The notes: generated by a model not told the origin, from the sequence alone. A DNA stretch of 64,000 nt from Dermatophilaceae bacterium Soc4.6 (GCA_039889245.1 JAZGVH010000002.1:1922001-1986000), one strand, 5' to 3'. Shown: positions 52,222 through 61,883, counted from the stretch's first letter. Numbers and translations are program-made.

Positions 52222-53149
52222 GCGGCAGAAGGTGCTGAGCGACAGCGACTTCGACGCTCTCACCGAGGTGCGGGTGCGTGAGCCGGGTCGCCTTCGCACG
52301 GCGCTCGCCCAGCGTCGGCGCAGACCGCTGGTCGGCGCGGACGGTCAGATGCTCCTGCTCGCTGCCGACCACACGTCGCGGGGAAAGCTGTCGATCGGGT
52401 CGGATCCCATGGCCGCCGCCGACCGGCGCTCCCTCCTGGACCGGATCCTGACGGGTCTGGCCGACTCCAGGGTCGACGGTGTGCTGGGCAGCGCCGACGT
52501 CCTGGAGGAGCTCGCCCTCCTGGGGGCTCTCGACGGACGACTGGCCGTCGGCACCATGAACCGCGGTGGCATCGTCGGCGCGCGCTGGGAGCTCGACGAC
52601 CGGCTCACCGCCTACGACGCCGAGCACGTGGTGTCCATGGGCCTGGACGGGGGCAAGATGCTGCTGCGGATCGAGCCCACCGACCCGCAGGTGCCACGCA
52701 CCCTCGAGACCGTGGCGCGGCTGACGACCGCACTGGCGGACTCCGCCACCATGGCGTTGATCGAGCCGCTGCCCTACCGCACGCGTCCCGACGGGGGGGT
52801 GGAGCTGGACCCCTCCGAGGACGCGCTGGTCCGCATGGTGGCCATCGCCAGCGGCCTGGGCTCCTCGTCGTCGCACACGTGGTTGAAGCTGCCCGCCACG
52901 GCCGACCCCCGGCGGGTGGCTGCCGCGAGCAGCTGCCCGGTGCTTCTGCTGGGCGGAGACGTCGGCCGCGAGCACGAGAAGGTCTTCCGGGCTTGGGAGC
53001 GCGCACTGCAGCTACCGACCATCCGGGGACTGGTCCCCGGGCGCGCCCTGCTCTACCCCGAGGTCCTCAGCGTCGCGGACGCCGTTGCGCGCGCCGCCAG
53101 CCTCGTCCACCCCACTACGACCCCGCTGACTCAGGAGAACCGTTCATGA
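52214..53149 (+). CDS. Cgl0158-family aldolase (IolJ-like role)
   Basis: The 311-aa (beta/alpha)8-barrel protein matches the family found in actinobacterial inositol operons (Cgl0158). MLLLAADHTSRGKLSIGSD holds the Asp-His motif, VVSMGLDGGKMLLRI has a Lys candidate for a Schiff base, and WLKLPATADPRRVAAAS follows. By position it should cleave DKG-phosphate to malonic semialdehyde and dihydroxyacetone phosphate, the IolJ step. The start is GTG 52214, overlapping iolC by 8 bases. Confidence 0.75.
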   Translation: MAERQKVLSDSDFDALTEVRVREPGRLRTALAQRRRRPLVGADGQMLLLAADHTSRGKLSIGSDPMAAADRRSLLDRILTGLADSRVDGVLGSADVLEELALLGALDGRLAVGTMNRGGIVGARWELDDRLTAYDAEHVVSMGLDGGKMLLRIEPTDPQVPRTLETVARLTTALADSATMALIEPLPYRTRPDGGVELDPSEDALVRMVAIASGLGSSSSHTWLKLPATADPRRVAAASSCPVLLLGGDVGREHEKVFRAWERALQLPTIRGLVPGRALLYPEVLSVADAVARAASLVHPTTTPLTQENRS

Positions 53150-54033
53150 CCAACCTCCACCGCGCCGGCACCCTGTCGACAGCCGACAGCCTGGCGACCG
53201 TGACACCCGAACGAGCTGGATGGGCCTACAGCGGGCTGGAGGTCTTCGACCTCGCTGCGGGCCCGGCGGTTCGCGTGCTCGACGGCATCGAGGGGGTCCT
53301 GGTGCCGCTGTCTGCGCGCGACCTGCGGGTCGACGTCGACGGGGTGACCCATACCCTGCGCGGTCGGGAAGGCGTCTTCCAGGCCGTCACCGACTGGATC
53401 TACCTGCCCCTCGGCTCCGCGGTGGAGGTCACTGCAGTGGACGGCGAGGTGGCACTGTGCACGGCCCGGGCGACCGAGCGGTTCCCGGTGTGCGTCACCA
53501 GGGCCGAGGACGTGCCGGTGGAGGTCCGCGGCGCGGGGCGCGCCTCGCGCCAGGTCACCAACATCGCCACACCGGACTCCTTCACCGGTGCCGACAGGAT
53601 CAACGTCTGCGAGGTGATCACCCCGGGGGGCAACGTCTCGTCGTGGCCCCCGCACCGACACGACGGCATCGGGGACTGCGCCCCGACGAACGAGGAGATC
53701 TACTACTTCCGGATGGGCCGCCTCGACGCACCGCACGGTCACCCACACGGGCAGGGCCTGTTCCGCGTCTACACGGTCGACGGGTCGTCGGACGAGACGG
53801 TGACGGTGCTCGATGGTGATGTGTACCTGGTTCCGGCCGGCTACCACGGACCATCGACCGCCCAGCCGGAGTACCCGATGTACTTCCTCAACGTCCTCGC
53901 GGGCCCGGGTGCAGAGCGGACCATGGCGTTCTGCGACGATCCCGACCACCACTGGATCCGTGAGGCCTGGACCACCCAGGGCCAGGACCCCCGGCTCCCG
54001 ATGACCTCGGCCTCCGGCCGGGTGGTCCGATGA
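53146..54033 (+). CDS. iolB: 5-deoxy-glucuronate isomerase
   Basis: The 295-aa bicupin enzyme isomerises 5-deoxy-glucuronate to DKG. Metal ligands are visible in SSWPPHRHDGIGDC and NEEIYYFRMG, and later VYLVPAGYHGPSTA. INVCEVITPGGNVSSWPPH is a family signature. ATG 53146 follows AGGAGAACC and overlaps the previous stop (ATGA). It shows no anomalies. Confidence 0.92.
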   Translation: MTNLHRAGTLSTADSLATVTPERAGWAYSGLEVFDLAAGPAVRVLDGIEGVLVPLSARDLRVDVDGVTHTLRGREGVFQAVTDWIYLPLGSAVEVTAVDGEVALCTARATERFPVCVTRAEDVPVEVRGAGRASRQVTNIATPDSFTGADRINVCEVITPGGNVSSWPPHRHDGIGDCAPTNEEIYYFRMGRLDAPHGHPHGQGLFRVYTVDGSSDETVTVLDGDVYLVPAGYHGPSTAQPEYPMYFLNVLAGPGAERTMAFCDDPDHHWIREAWTTQGQDPRLPMTSASGRVVR

Positions 54034-55208
54034 GGCGACGCATCGGCATCGCCGTGCTGGGCCTGGGCTGGATGGGCCAGGCCCACTCCCGCTCGGCGCG
54101 GCGCATCCCGGGCCACTTCCCGCAGCGGTCGTTCGACCCGGTGCTCGTCGTGTGCGCCGACCCGCTGGTGGAGCGTCGCACCCAGGCCGTCGACGACTTC
54201 GGCTTCCAACGAGCGACCGCCGACTGGCGCGAGGCCGTCACCTCACCCGACGTGGACGCGGTCTGGGTCACAGCACCCAACATGCTGCACCTGCCGATGA
54301 TCGAGGCCGCCACCGCCGCGGGCAAGGCGGTCTTCAGCGAGAAGCCGATCGGTGGCAAGCCCGAGCACGCCGTCACGGCTCTGGGCCACGCCAGGGCAGC
54401 CGACGTCGCGACCGGGGTCGGCTACTGCTACCTGTGGTCGCCGCTCGTCCTGCACGCTCGCGAGCTCATCGCCAGCGGTGCCCTCGGCGAGATCACCCAC
54501 TACCGCGGGCGCTTCCTGTCGATGTACGGCAGCGACCCGCTCGGCCTGCTGACCTGGCGGTTCTTCCTCGACCAAGCCGGGTACGGCGTCACGAGCGACA
54601 TCCTCAGCCACTCGGTCGCCCTCGCCCAGTTCCTCGTCGGCCCCATCACCGAGGTCGTCGGCATGGCGAACACCACCATCACCCACCGCCCGCTCGCGAC
54701 GGGCAATGCCAGCCACTACGGCCGGGGCGACCCCGGGGACCCGACGGGCGAGGTCGAGAACGAGGACTTCGCCTCGATGCTGTGTCGCTTCGAGGCCGGC
54801 GCTACCGGGACCTTCGAGGCCAGCCGCACGGTGGTGGGTCCCGAGAGCCAGAACGCGTTCGAGGTCTATGGGACCAAGGGCTCACTGAGCTGGAACCACG
54901 AGCGGATCAACGAGCTCCAGTACTACGCGGTCACCGACTCACCCAACTCCGGCTACACCACGATCTTCGGAGGCGAGCGGTTCCCCTTCCACGGAGCCTT
55001 CGTCCCCGGGCAGGCCAACAGCATCGGCTTCGAGGACCTCGTCACCATCCAGGACTTCGCCTTCCTGGAGGCGCTGTGCACCGGCGAGCGGTTCACTCCG
55101 GGGTTCGCGGAGGCCGTCGACGTCGTCAGCGTGCAGCAAGCCCTCATCGACTCGTGGGAGTCGCGCGGCTGGCAGAGTGTGCGGGACCTGAAGGAGACGC
55201 TGCGATGA
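54030..55208 (+). CDS. Gfo/Idh/MocA-family oxidoreductase
   Basis: This 392-aa NAD(P)-dependent sugar dehydrogenase has the nucleotide motif IAVLGLGWMGQAH, SEKPIGG (catalytic Lys) and GVTSDILSHSVALAQFLVGP (catalytic Asp/His helix). VSVQQALIDSWESRGWQSV ends it. It is longer than IolG (about 340 aa) and resembles dehydrogenases for modified inositols or scyllo-inositol. The start overlaps iolB by ATGA and the stop overlaps iolD by ATGA. Confidence 0.88.
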   Translation: MRRRIGIAVLGLGWMGQAHSRSARRIPGHFPQRSFDPVLVVCADPLVERRTQAVDDFGFQRATADWREAVTSPDVDAVWVTAPNMLHLPMIEAATAAGKAVFSEKPIGGKPEHAVTALGHARAADVATGVGYCYLWSPLVLHARELIASGALGEITHYRGRFLSMYGSDPLGLLTWRFFLDQAGYGVTSDILSHSVALAQFLVGPITEVVGMANTTITHRPLATGNASHYGRGDPGDPTGEVENEDFASMLCRFEAGATGTFEASRTVVGPESQNAFEVYGTKGSLSWNHERINELQYYAVTDSPNSGYTTIFGGERFPFHGAFVPGQANSIGFEDLVTIQDFAFLEALCTGERFTPGFAEAVDVVSVQQALIDSWESRGWQSVRDLKETLR

Positions 55209-57049
55209 GCACCGTCCACATCACCACCGCCGAGGCCCTGGTGCGCTACCTCGTCGCTCAGCGGACCGTGGTCGACGGCCGTGAGGTGCCGCTCTTCCCC
55301 GGCGTCTTCGCGATCTTCGGCCACGGCAACGTGACCAGCCTGGGGCACTCGCTGCACCAGCATCGCGACGAGATCCCGGTCTGGCGCGGGCAGAGCGAGG
55401 AGGGCATGGGCCTGGCGGCGGTGGCCTTCGGGAAAGCCACCCGCCGCCGTCAGGTCATGGTCGCGACCAGCTCCATCGGTCCCGGCGCGACGAACATGGT
55501 CACGGCAGCCGGAGTCGCCATGTCCAACCGCATTCCCGTGCTGTTCATCTCGGGCGACGCCTTCACCTCGCGTCTGCCTGACCCCGTGCTTCAGCAGGTC
55601 GAGCACTTCGGGGACCCGACGACGACCGTCAACGACAGCTTCCGGTCCGTCGTGCGCTACTGGGACCGCATCACCCATCCCGCTCAGCTGCTCGCCTCGC
55701 TCCCGCAGGTGACCCGCACCCTGCTGGACCCCGCCGACTGCGGACCCGTCTTCCTCGGGCTGCCCCAGGACGTCGCGGCGACCGCATACGACTACCCGGC
55801 CAGGTTCTTCGAGCCGGTCGTGCAGCGCGTGCCTCGGCCGCGAGCGGACCGCGAGGAGCTCGAGCGGGCCGCCTCCGCGCTGCGCAGCGCCCAGCGTCCG
55901 GTGCTCATCGCGGGCGGCGGGGTCCACTACTCCCTCGCCGAGGTCGAGCTCGCCGACTTCGCGCTGCGGCACGGCATCCCGGTCGTCGAGACCGTCGCCG
56001 GCAAGTCGTCGCTCGTGGCCGATCACCCGCGGTACACCGGGCCGGTGGGCGTGACCGGCGCGCCTCAGCCCAACGAGGCGTGTCGATCAGCCGACGTCGT
56101 GCTTGCCGTCGGCACTCGGCTCAACGACTTCGTCACCGGGTCGTGGACCCTGTTCGACGACCAGGCTCAGATCGTGGCGGTGAACACGGCGCGCTACGAC
56201 ACGACCAAGCACCGGTCGACACCGGTGGTCGGCGATGCGAGAGAGAGCCTCGCCGAGCTCTCCGCGCTGCTCGGCGACTGGTCGGCTCCGCAGGAGTGGA
56301 CCGCCTACGGGACCGAGCTGCGTGGGCGGCTCGCGGGCTTCGTCGCCGAACGGGTCGCGGACGACGGCGCGATGCCGCTGAGCTATGCGCAGGTGGTCGG
56401 CGCGCTGCACCGGACGGCCACCGAGGAGGACTACGTGATGACGGCGGCCGGTGGGCTGCCGGGCGAGCTCAACGTCAACTGGCTGAGCAAGTCCACCGCG
56501 AGCTTCGACTGCGAGTACGGCTTCTCCTGCATGGGCTACGAGACGTCCGGTGCCTGGGGGGCGGCCTTCGCGCGCACCCACGGTGAGGTCCTGTGCCTCG
56601 TCGGGGACGGCTCCTACCTGATGCTCAACAGCGAGATCTACTCCTCGGTCCTCTCGGGGAAGAAGTTCATCCTGGTCGTCTGCGACAACGCAGGCTTCGC
56701 GGTCATCGAACGGCTCCAGACGAACCAGGGCGGCGCCTCGTACAACAACATGCTGCGCGACTCACGCGGACCGCACAGCGACGTCCGCGTCGACTTCGTC
56801 GCCCACGCCAGGTCCCTGGGCGCGCACGCGGCGCGGGCGTCCTCCATCGCCGAGCTGGAGGCCGCCCTCCAGCGGGCACGCACCCACGACCGGACGAGTG
56901 TCGTGGTCGTCGACGTGCGGGAGTCCGACTGGACCGAGAGCGGCCTGTTCTGGCAGGTCGGAGTGCCCGAGGTCAGCGAGCTCGACACGGTGGCCGCGGC
57001 CAGGGCCGTCCACGAGACGGGGACGGCATCCCAGCGCCGGGGCGTGTGA
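55205..57049 (+). CDS. iolD: 3D-(3,5/4)-trihydroxycyclohexane-1,2-dione hydrolase
   Basis: The 614-aa thiamine-diphosphate enzyme opens the ring of the inositol-derived dione. VWRGQSEEGMGLAAVAFGKA contains the activating Glu region, and SSIGPGATNMVTAAG and CLVGDGSYLMLNSEIYSSV follow, the latter holding the GDGx(n)N ThDP-metal motif. The three-domain length is normal. ATG 55205 overlaps the previous stop; the next gene starts on its stop (GTGA). Confidence 0.95.
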   Translation: MSTVHITTAEALVRYLVAQRTVVDGREVPLFPGVFAIFGHGNVTSLGHSLHQHRDEIPVWRGQSEEGMGLAAVAFGKATRRRQVMVATSSIGPGATNMVTAAGVAMSNRIPVLFISGDAFTSRLPDPVLQQVEHFGDPTTTVNDSFRSVVRYWDRITHPAQLLASLPQVTRTLLDPADCGPVFLGLPQDVAATAYDYPARFFEPVVQRVPRPRADREELERAASALRSAQRPVLIAGGGVHYSLAEVELADFALRHGIPVVETVAGKSSLVADHPRYTGPVGVTGAPQPNEACRSADVVLAVGTRLNDFVTGSWTLFDDQAQIVAVNTARYDTTKHRSTPVVGDARESLAELSALLGDWSAPQEWTAYGTELRGRLAGFVAERVADDGAMPLSYAQVVGALHRTATEEDYVMTAAGGLPGELNVNWLSKSTASFDCEYGFSCMGYETSGAWGAAFARTHGEVLCLVGDGSYLMLNSEIYSSVLSGKKFILVVCDNAGFAVIERLQTNQGGASYNNMLRDSRGPHSDVRVDFVAHARSLGAHAARASSIAELEAALQRARTHDRTSVVVVDVRESDWTESGLFWQVGVPEVSELDTVAAARAVHETGTASQRRGV

Positions 57050-58212
57050 CGTCGACCGGGACCAGCGGCGCGGCGGGAGGCACCCGGCAGACGGCCCCGA
57101 CGGCGCACCCCACGATTCGCGACGTGGCGGCCCGCGCCGGTGTCTCCAAGTCGTTGGTGTCCCTCGCGCTCCAGAACGCGCCCCGTGTCGCGCCCGCGAC
57201 ACGCGACGCGATCCTGTCGGCCGCCGAGGAGCTCGGCTACCGGCGCAACGCCGCGGCGCACGCTCTGGTGGCGCACCGCACGCGGACCATCGGGGTCTTT
57301 GTCCTGGACCTGCACAACCCCATCAGCGCCGACCTGCTCGACGCGGTGCAGGCCGAGGCGCGACGGCGGGACTACCGCACGATCGTCGTCGTCGGGGGTG
57401 AGGACGCGACGGCCGAGCGGGCCGAGCTCGAGAAGCTGCTCGAGTTCCGGGTCGAGGGAATCATCGCGGTGGGGCACCGGCTGCCCGACGGGGCGTCGCA
57501 GGCGATCACGAGCAACTGCCCCGCGGTGATCATCGGCAGCGAGCAGCTCGGCATCCCCCACCTCGCGTCCATGCTCAACGACGACGTCCTCGGTGCCCGT
57601 CTCGCCGTGGACCACCTCGTCGCGCTGGGTCACGAGCGAATCGCCTACGTGGACGGCGGCCCGAGCGGCGTCGCCCGAGACCGACGTCGCGGGTACCGCG
57701 CCGCGATGCGGCGACACGGACTGGGCGATCACCTCGCCGTGGTCAAGGGGTCGTTCACGGACGACGGCGGCTATCGCGGGGCCTCGCTGGCCCTCGACGC
57801 TCCCATCCCCCCCACCGCCCTCTTCGTCGTCAACGACCTCGCGGCGATGGGCGCCATGGCGGCGGTGGCCGACCGCGGCCTGACGGTGCCTGAGGACGTG
57901 TCGATCGTCGGCTACGACGGCACCCGACTGGCCGGGATGCGGCCCCTGGCGCTGACCACCGTCGCCCAGCCCCTGCAGGAGCTCGGGACCGCGGCGGCTG
58001 CGCTGTTGTGCGGTCAGCTCGACGGAGAACCGTCCGGGGGACCGTCCACACGGCTCGCCCCAGCCCTCGTCGCCCGACGGACGACCGCGCCACCGAGGTC
58101 GCAGGGCAGCGCCGACCCGACGGCGGGATCGGGCAGCGCCCGACCTCGACGCGGCCGCCGCCCACCACCGGACCAGCCCTCCACTGCCACGTCTCGACGA
58201 GTGAAGGAGTAG
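57046..58212 (+). CDS. LacI-family regulator within the iol operon
   Basis: The 388-aa protein begins with a LacI HTH (TIRDVAARAGVSKSLVSLAL, with the hinge helix LGYRRNAAAHALV). A periplasmic-binding-like sensor follows (TIGVFVLDLHNPISADLLDA, LFVVNDLAAMGAMAAVADRG and SIVGYDGTRLAGM). GTG 57046 overlaps the iolD stop. The Arg/Pro-rich C-terminal 40 residues are unusual. It probably represses the operon and the divergent transporter until an inositol intermediate binds; the direct repeats at 50193-50228 are a candidate site. Confidence 0.9.
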   Translation: MTSTGTSGAAGGTRQTAPTAHPTIRDVAARAGVSKSLVSLALQNAPRVAPATRDAILSAAEELGYRRNAAAHALVAHRTRTIGVFVLDLHNPISADLLDAVQAEARRRDYRTIVVVGGEDATAERAELEKLLEFRVEGIIAVGHRLPDGASQAITSNCPAVIIGSEQLGIPHLASMLNDDVLGARLAVDHLVALGHERIAYVDGGPSGVARDRRRGYRAAMRRHGLGDHLAVVKGSFTDDGGYRGASLALDAPIPPTALFVVNDLAAMGAMAAVADRGLTVPEDVSIVGYDGTRLAGMRPLALTTVAQPLQELGTAAAALLCGQLDGEPSGGPSTRLAPALVARRTTAPPRSQGSADPTAGSGSARPRRGRRPPPDQPSTATSRRVKE

Positions 58213-58216
58213 TCGC

Positions 58217-59266
58217 ATGCCCCTCACGTCCCTGCCCACCCCGCGCACCGCGGACTCGGCCGACGCCCCGCCCCTGCGCTGGGGGATCCTGGGCACGGGG
58301 TGGATCGCCGACATGTTCGTCACCTCGCTGCGACGGCATACGCGCCAGGTCGTCCACGCCGTGGGTTCACGCAGCACTCAGTCCGCGCGTCGGGCGGCCA
58401 CGGCGTGGGGGGCGCCGGCGGCCTACGGGACCTACGAGGCGCTGGTGGCCGACCCGGCCGTCGACGTCGTCTACGTGGCGACACCGCACAACTACCACTT
58501 GCCGCACGCCCTGCTCGCCATCGAGGCCGGTAAGCACGTGCTCGTCGAGAAGCCCGTCGGGCTCGACGCGGTCGAGGCACGCGTCATAGGGGAGGCAGCC
58601 GCGGGCGCCGGCGTGTTCTGCATGGAGGCCATGTGGAGCCTGTTCCTGCCGAAGTTCGACGTCGTGCGCCAGGTCCTCGACGACGGGGTCCTCGGCCGCG
58701 TCGTGGCGGTGCACGCCGACATGGGTGAACGCTTCGACGAGCCGCACCGCATCCTGCGCCCGGACCTGGCGGGGGGGCCGCTCCTCGACCTCGGCACGTA
58801 CGCCGCCACCTTCGCGACGTGGACCTTGGGCGCTCCCGACGCGGTCACCGCAGTCGCGACGCCGGCACCCAACGGCATCAACGGACAGCTGGCCATCGCC
58901 TGGAGCACGCCGTCCGGTGGAACCGCCTCCCTGCACACGACGATCCTCGCAGACACTGCGACGACGGCCAGCGTCATCGGCACCGAGGGCCGGATCGACC
59001 TGGGCACCCGGTTCTACCTACCGGGCCCGATGACGCTGCACCAGCGCCGGGGAACGTCCCTTCCGTGGGCCGAACCGATGGTGGAGCACGAGGCCCTGCA
59101 CTTCGAGGCCGCCGAGGTCGCTCGGCGGGTCGTCGCGGGCGAGACCGGGTCGCCGCTTCGACCATGGGCCGACACGGTGCAGACCCTCGAGGTGATGGAC
59201 CAGGTCAGGGCGGCGACCGGGCTCGACTTCGAGCGGGCCCGCGCCACCCGCGAAGCAGCGGGGTGA
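58217..59266 (+). CDS. Gfo/Idh/MocA-family oxidoreductase (second)
   Basis: This 349-aa protein has WGILGTGWIADMFV, VYVATPHNYHLPHALLAIEA, LVEKPVGLD (catalytic Lys) and GGPLLDLGTYAATFATW (Asp and Tyr of the active site). It is closer to the dihydrodiol/trans-dehydrogenase-like branch than to IolG. It starts 4 bp after the LacI gene, preceded by GAAGGAG. The substrate is unknown. Confidence 0.85.
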   Translation: MPLTSLPTPRTADSADAPPLRWGILGTGWIADMFVTSLRRHTRQVVHAVGSRSTQSARRAATAWGAPAAYGTYEALVADPAVDVVYVATPHNYHLPHALLAIEAGKHVLVEKPVGLDAVEARVIGEAAAGAGVFCMEAMWSLFLPKFDVVRQVLDDGVLGRVVAVHADMGERFDEPHRILRPDLAGGPLLDLGTYAATFATWTLGAPDAVTAVATPAPNGINGQLAIAWSTPSGGTASLHTTILADTATTASVIGTEGRIDLGTRFYLPGPMTLHQRRGTSLPWAEPMVEHEALHFEAAEVARRVVAGETGSPLRPWADTVQTLEVMDQVRAATGLDFERARATREAAG

Positions 59267-59269
59267 CCC

Positions 59270-59519
59270 GATGCACAACGCAGCTTCCTGGCCCCCAACG
59301 TGATCGTGAAGATGCTCGCCACCTCGGTGGGGCTGCATGCCATCGAGGAGGCCACCTACCGAGGTGTCTCCATCAACGTGACGGTGTCCTTCTCGGTGTC
59401 GCAGGCGGTCGCGGCGGGCGAGGCGATCAAGCGCGGCGCGGACTCGCGATGCACCATTTCCTCACCGCGGACGAGGAGCTGGACCAGATCGTCCGGGACG
59501 TCCTGCTGCCTCAGCCATG
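59270..59519 (+). pseudogene. transaldolase-like remnant
   Basis: SFLAPNVIVKMLATSVGLHA and IEEATYRGVSINVTVSFSVS, then QAVAAGEAIKRGAD match the central strands of transaldolase-type enzymes (the PNxxVKxPAT Lys motif). A deletion follows, and a last piece FLTADEELDQIVRDVLLPQP ends at 59519. N-terminus and most of the C-terminal half are lost. It occupies a gap in an otherwise tight operon. Confidence 0.65.
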
Positions 59520-59600
59520 ATCGCCACGGCTCGGCTCGGCGCCACCGCCACAGGGTCACGTACGGCCACACCGTGGCCACACCGACGCGAGAGGGATGAG

Positions 59601-60767
59601 ATGACGATGCACGGCTATCTACGCGCCGAGGAGTGCCGCCTGACGGACCTGGTGCACCTGCTGGAGATCGGCGCGTCCGACCGCCTGCAGGCCTACCCCA
59701 ACGCCGACCGCAGCGAGCACGGGGTGCTGGTCTACGAGGCACGAACGGTGCGCGCAGCGACCGACCACGAACGGCTCCGGGAGCTGCGGGCAGAGGTCGC
59801 TCAGGCCCTGTCCGACGGCCCGGGCATCGTGGTGTTCGCCGGCGCCTTCGAGCACGGCGTCCTCGACCCGGTCACCGCCGCCTTCGACCAGATCATCGCC
59901 ACTGAAAAGGTGGGCGGAGGTGGTGGTGGGGACCACTTCGCCGCACCGGGTGCCAACGACCGGGTCTGGAACGCCTTGGAGAAGCTGGCCCTGGTTGACC
60001 CTGAGGCCTTCGTTGACTACTACGCCAACGACATCTTGGCGCTGGCGTCCGCGGCCTGGCTCGGTCCCGGGTACCAGGTGACCAGCCAGGTCAACGTGGT
60101 CAACCCGGGCGGTCGGAGCCAGACGGTGCACCGCGACTACCACCTCGGCTTCCAGAGCCCGAAGGTCTCGCAGGAGTTCCCCGCACGCGTCCACGCACTC
60201 TCACCCGCGCTCACCCTGCAGGGTGCGGTCGCGCACTGCGACATGCCGGTGGAGTCCGGCCCGACCCTCTACCTCCCGCACTCACAGAAGTACTCGCACG
60301 GATACCTCGCGTACTGGCTGCCCGAGTTCCAAGACTACTTCCACGACCATCACGTCCAGCTCCCGCTGGCCAAGGGTGACGCCGTGTTCTTCAACCCGGC
60401 GCTGTTGCACGCCGCAGGCGCGAACCACACCACCCACGTGCGCCGGATGGCCAATCTGCTGCAAGTGTCCTCCGCCTTCGGGCGGGCAATGGAGACCGTC
60501 GACCGGCAGCTCGTGGTCGAGGCGGTGTACCCGGTGCTGCTCGCTGGCAAGGGCGGCCGGCTGTCGGCCGCGCAGGTCGCGGCGGTCGTCGCAGCCACCG
60601 CCGAGGGCTACGCCTTCCCCACCAACCTGGACCGCGACCCGCCGCTCGACGGCATGTCACCGCTCACCCAGGCCGACCTGGTCCACCGGGCGCTCGGTGA
60701 GTCCGCACCGCCGGAGACGTTGCACGCGCGACTGGACGAGCACTCCGCCCGCCGCCGCACCCGTTGA
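59601..60767 (+). CDS. phytanoyl-CoA dioxygenase (PhyH) family oxygenase
   Basis: The 388-aa protein has the 2-oxoglutarate/Fe(II) oxygenase core. SQTVHRDYHLGFQSP carries the HxD iron ligands, and the distal His lies in FFNPALLHAAGANHTTH, with Arg (HVRRMANLLQ) to bind 2-oxoglutarate. LVVFAGAFEHGVLDPVT-like N-terminal segments are helical. PhyH-type enzymes hydroxylate or demethylate small molecules. Its place in an inositol operon suggests an O-methyl or otherwise modified inositol as substrate (inference). ATG 59601 follows GAGGGATGAG. Confidence 0.85.
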   Translation: MTMHGYLRAEECRLTDLVHLLEIGASDRLQAYPNADRSEHGVLVYEARTVRAATDHERLRELRAEVAQALSDGPGIVVFAGAFEHGVLDPVTAAFDQIIATEKVGGGGGGDHFAAPGANDRVWNALEKLALVDPEAFVDYYANDILALASAAWLGPGYQVTSQVNVVNPGGRSQTVHRDYHLGFQSPKVSQEFPARVHALSPALTLQGAVAHCDMPVESGPTLYLPHSQKYSHGYLAYWLPEFQDYFHDHHVQLPLAKGDAVFFNPALLHAAGANHTTHVRRMANLLQVSSAFGRAMETVDRQLVVEAVYPVLLAGKGGRLSAAQVAAVVAATAEGYAFPTNLDRDPPLDGMSPLTQADLVHRALGESAPPETLHARLDEHSARRRTR

Positions 60768-60814
60768 CCACACCGAGTCGACGAGACCCCCACTCTGCGA
60801 GGAAGGCACGACCC

Positions 60815-61828
60815 ATGCGCATCGGACTGATCGGACTGGGCCGCATCGGCGCCGTCCACGCCAGCACGCTCGGCGACCTCGCGAGGGTGCACGAGCTCGT
60901 GGTCACCGATCCGGTAGACGCGGCCGTCGACGCCGTCGTGCGACGGATCCCGAAGGCCCGGGCAGCCCCCTCGCCGCAGGCCCTGCTCGACGCTGACCTC
61001 GACGGCGTGGTCGTCGCGGCGGCGACCGACGCCCACGCTGAGCTGGTGCTCGCGTGCGTGGAGAGGGGGCTCCCGACGTTCTGCGAGAAGCCGATTGCGG
61101 GCACGGCGACTGAGGCGGTGGCCGTCCGTGACACCCTCGCCGGTTCCCGGGTCCCGGTGCAGGTCGGCTACCCCCGACGGTTTGACCCGGCGTTCGTCGC
61201 CGCCCGAGACGCGGTCCGCGACGGCAGGCTCGGTCGACTGCACACGGTGCGATCGACCACGCTGGACCCCTCGCCGCCGCCGGCCTCGTACCTTGCCGTG
61301 TCCGGTGGCATCTTCCGTGACTGCGCCGTGCACGACTTCGACGCGATCCGCTGGGTGACCGGGCAGGAGGTCATCGAGGTCTACGCGGTCGGGGCCATCG
61401 ACCCGGGACCCGACGCAGCGATGTACAGCGACCACGGCGACCTGACCACCGCCACCGCCGTCCTGACGATGGCGGACGGCACGATCGGGGTCGTGTCCAA
61501 CACCCGTACCAACGCTCGCGGCTACGACGTCCGGCTCGAGGTGCACGGCACGCACGACAGCGTGGCCGCCGGGTACGACGACGGCCTCCCGGTGCGCTCC
61601 ACGCAGCCAGGCGTGACCTGGCCTGCCGGGCCGCCGCACACGTTCTTCATGGACCGGCTGGCCGAGGCCTTCCGCGCTGAGCTCAGCGCCTTCTGCGCCG
61701 TGGCCGCCGGAGAGCGTCCTTCCCCCTGCACGGTGAAGGACGCCATGAGCAGGGCCTGGGTGGCCGAAGCCGCGGCGTTGTCGGTGCGTGAGCACCGTCC
61801 CGTGCGGATCGACGAAGTATCCCGTTAG
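60815..61828 (+). CDS. iolG: inositol 2-dehydrogenase-like (IolG-type)
   Basis: This 337-aa Gfo/Idh protein has RIGLIGLGRIGAVHASTL, FCEKPIAGTATEAVAV (catalytic Lys) and GGIFRDCAVHDFDAIRW, where Asp and His complete the IolG-type catalytic triad. VQVGYPRRFDPAFVAARDAV is the conserved segment after domain one. It would oxidise myo-inositol to scyllo-inosose with NAD+, the first step of the pathway. ATG 60815 follows GAGGAAGG. It ends the operon. Confidence 0.88.
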   Translation: MRIGLIGLGRIGAVHASTLGDLARVHELVVTDPVDAAVDAVVRRIPKARAAPSPQALLDADLDGVVVAAATDAHAELVLACVERGLPTFCEKPIAGTATEAVAVRDTLAGSRVPVQVGYPRRFDPAFVAARDAVRDGRLGRLHTVRSTTLDPSPPPASYLAVSGGIFRDCAVHDFDAIRWVTGQEVIEVYAVGAIDPGPDAAMYSDHGDLTTATAVLTMADGTIGVVSNTRTNARGYDVRLEVHGTHDSVAAGYDDGLPVRSTQPGVTWPAGPPHTFFMDRLAEAFRAELSAFCAVAAGERPSPCTVKDAMSRAWVAEAAALSVREHRPVRIDEVSR

Positions 61829-61883
61829 CCTCCACCGGTGCAGCACCCGAGGACACCCTGGTCCGACCGGTGACGACCCGACC

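Noticed and set aside
54152-55204. N-terminal extension that would fuse ahead of iolD
   Set aside because: The iolD protein starts at 55205 with normal family length and an ATGA overlap. The upstream open frame is an out-of-frame shadow of the Gfo/Idh gene.
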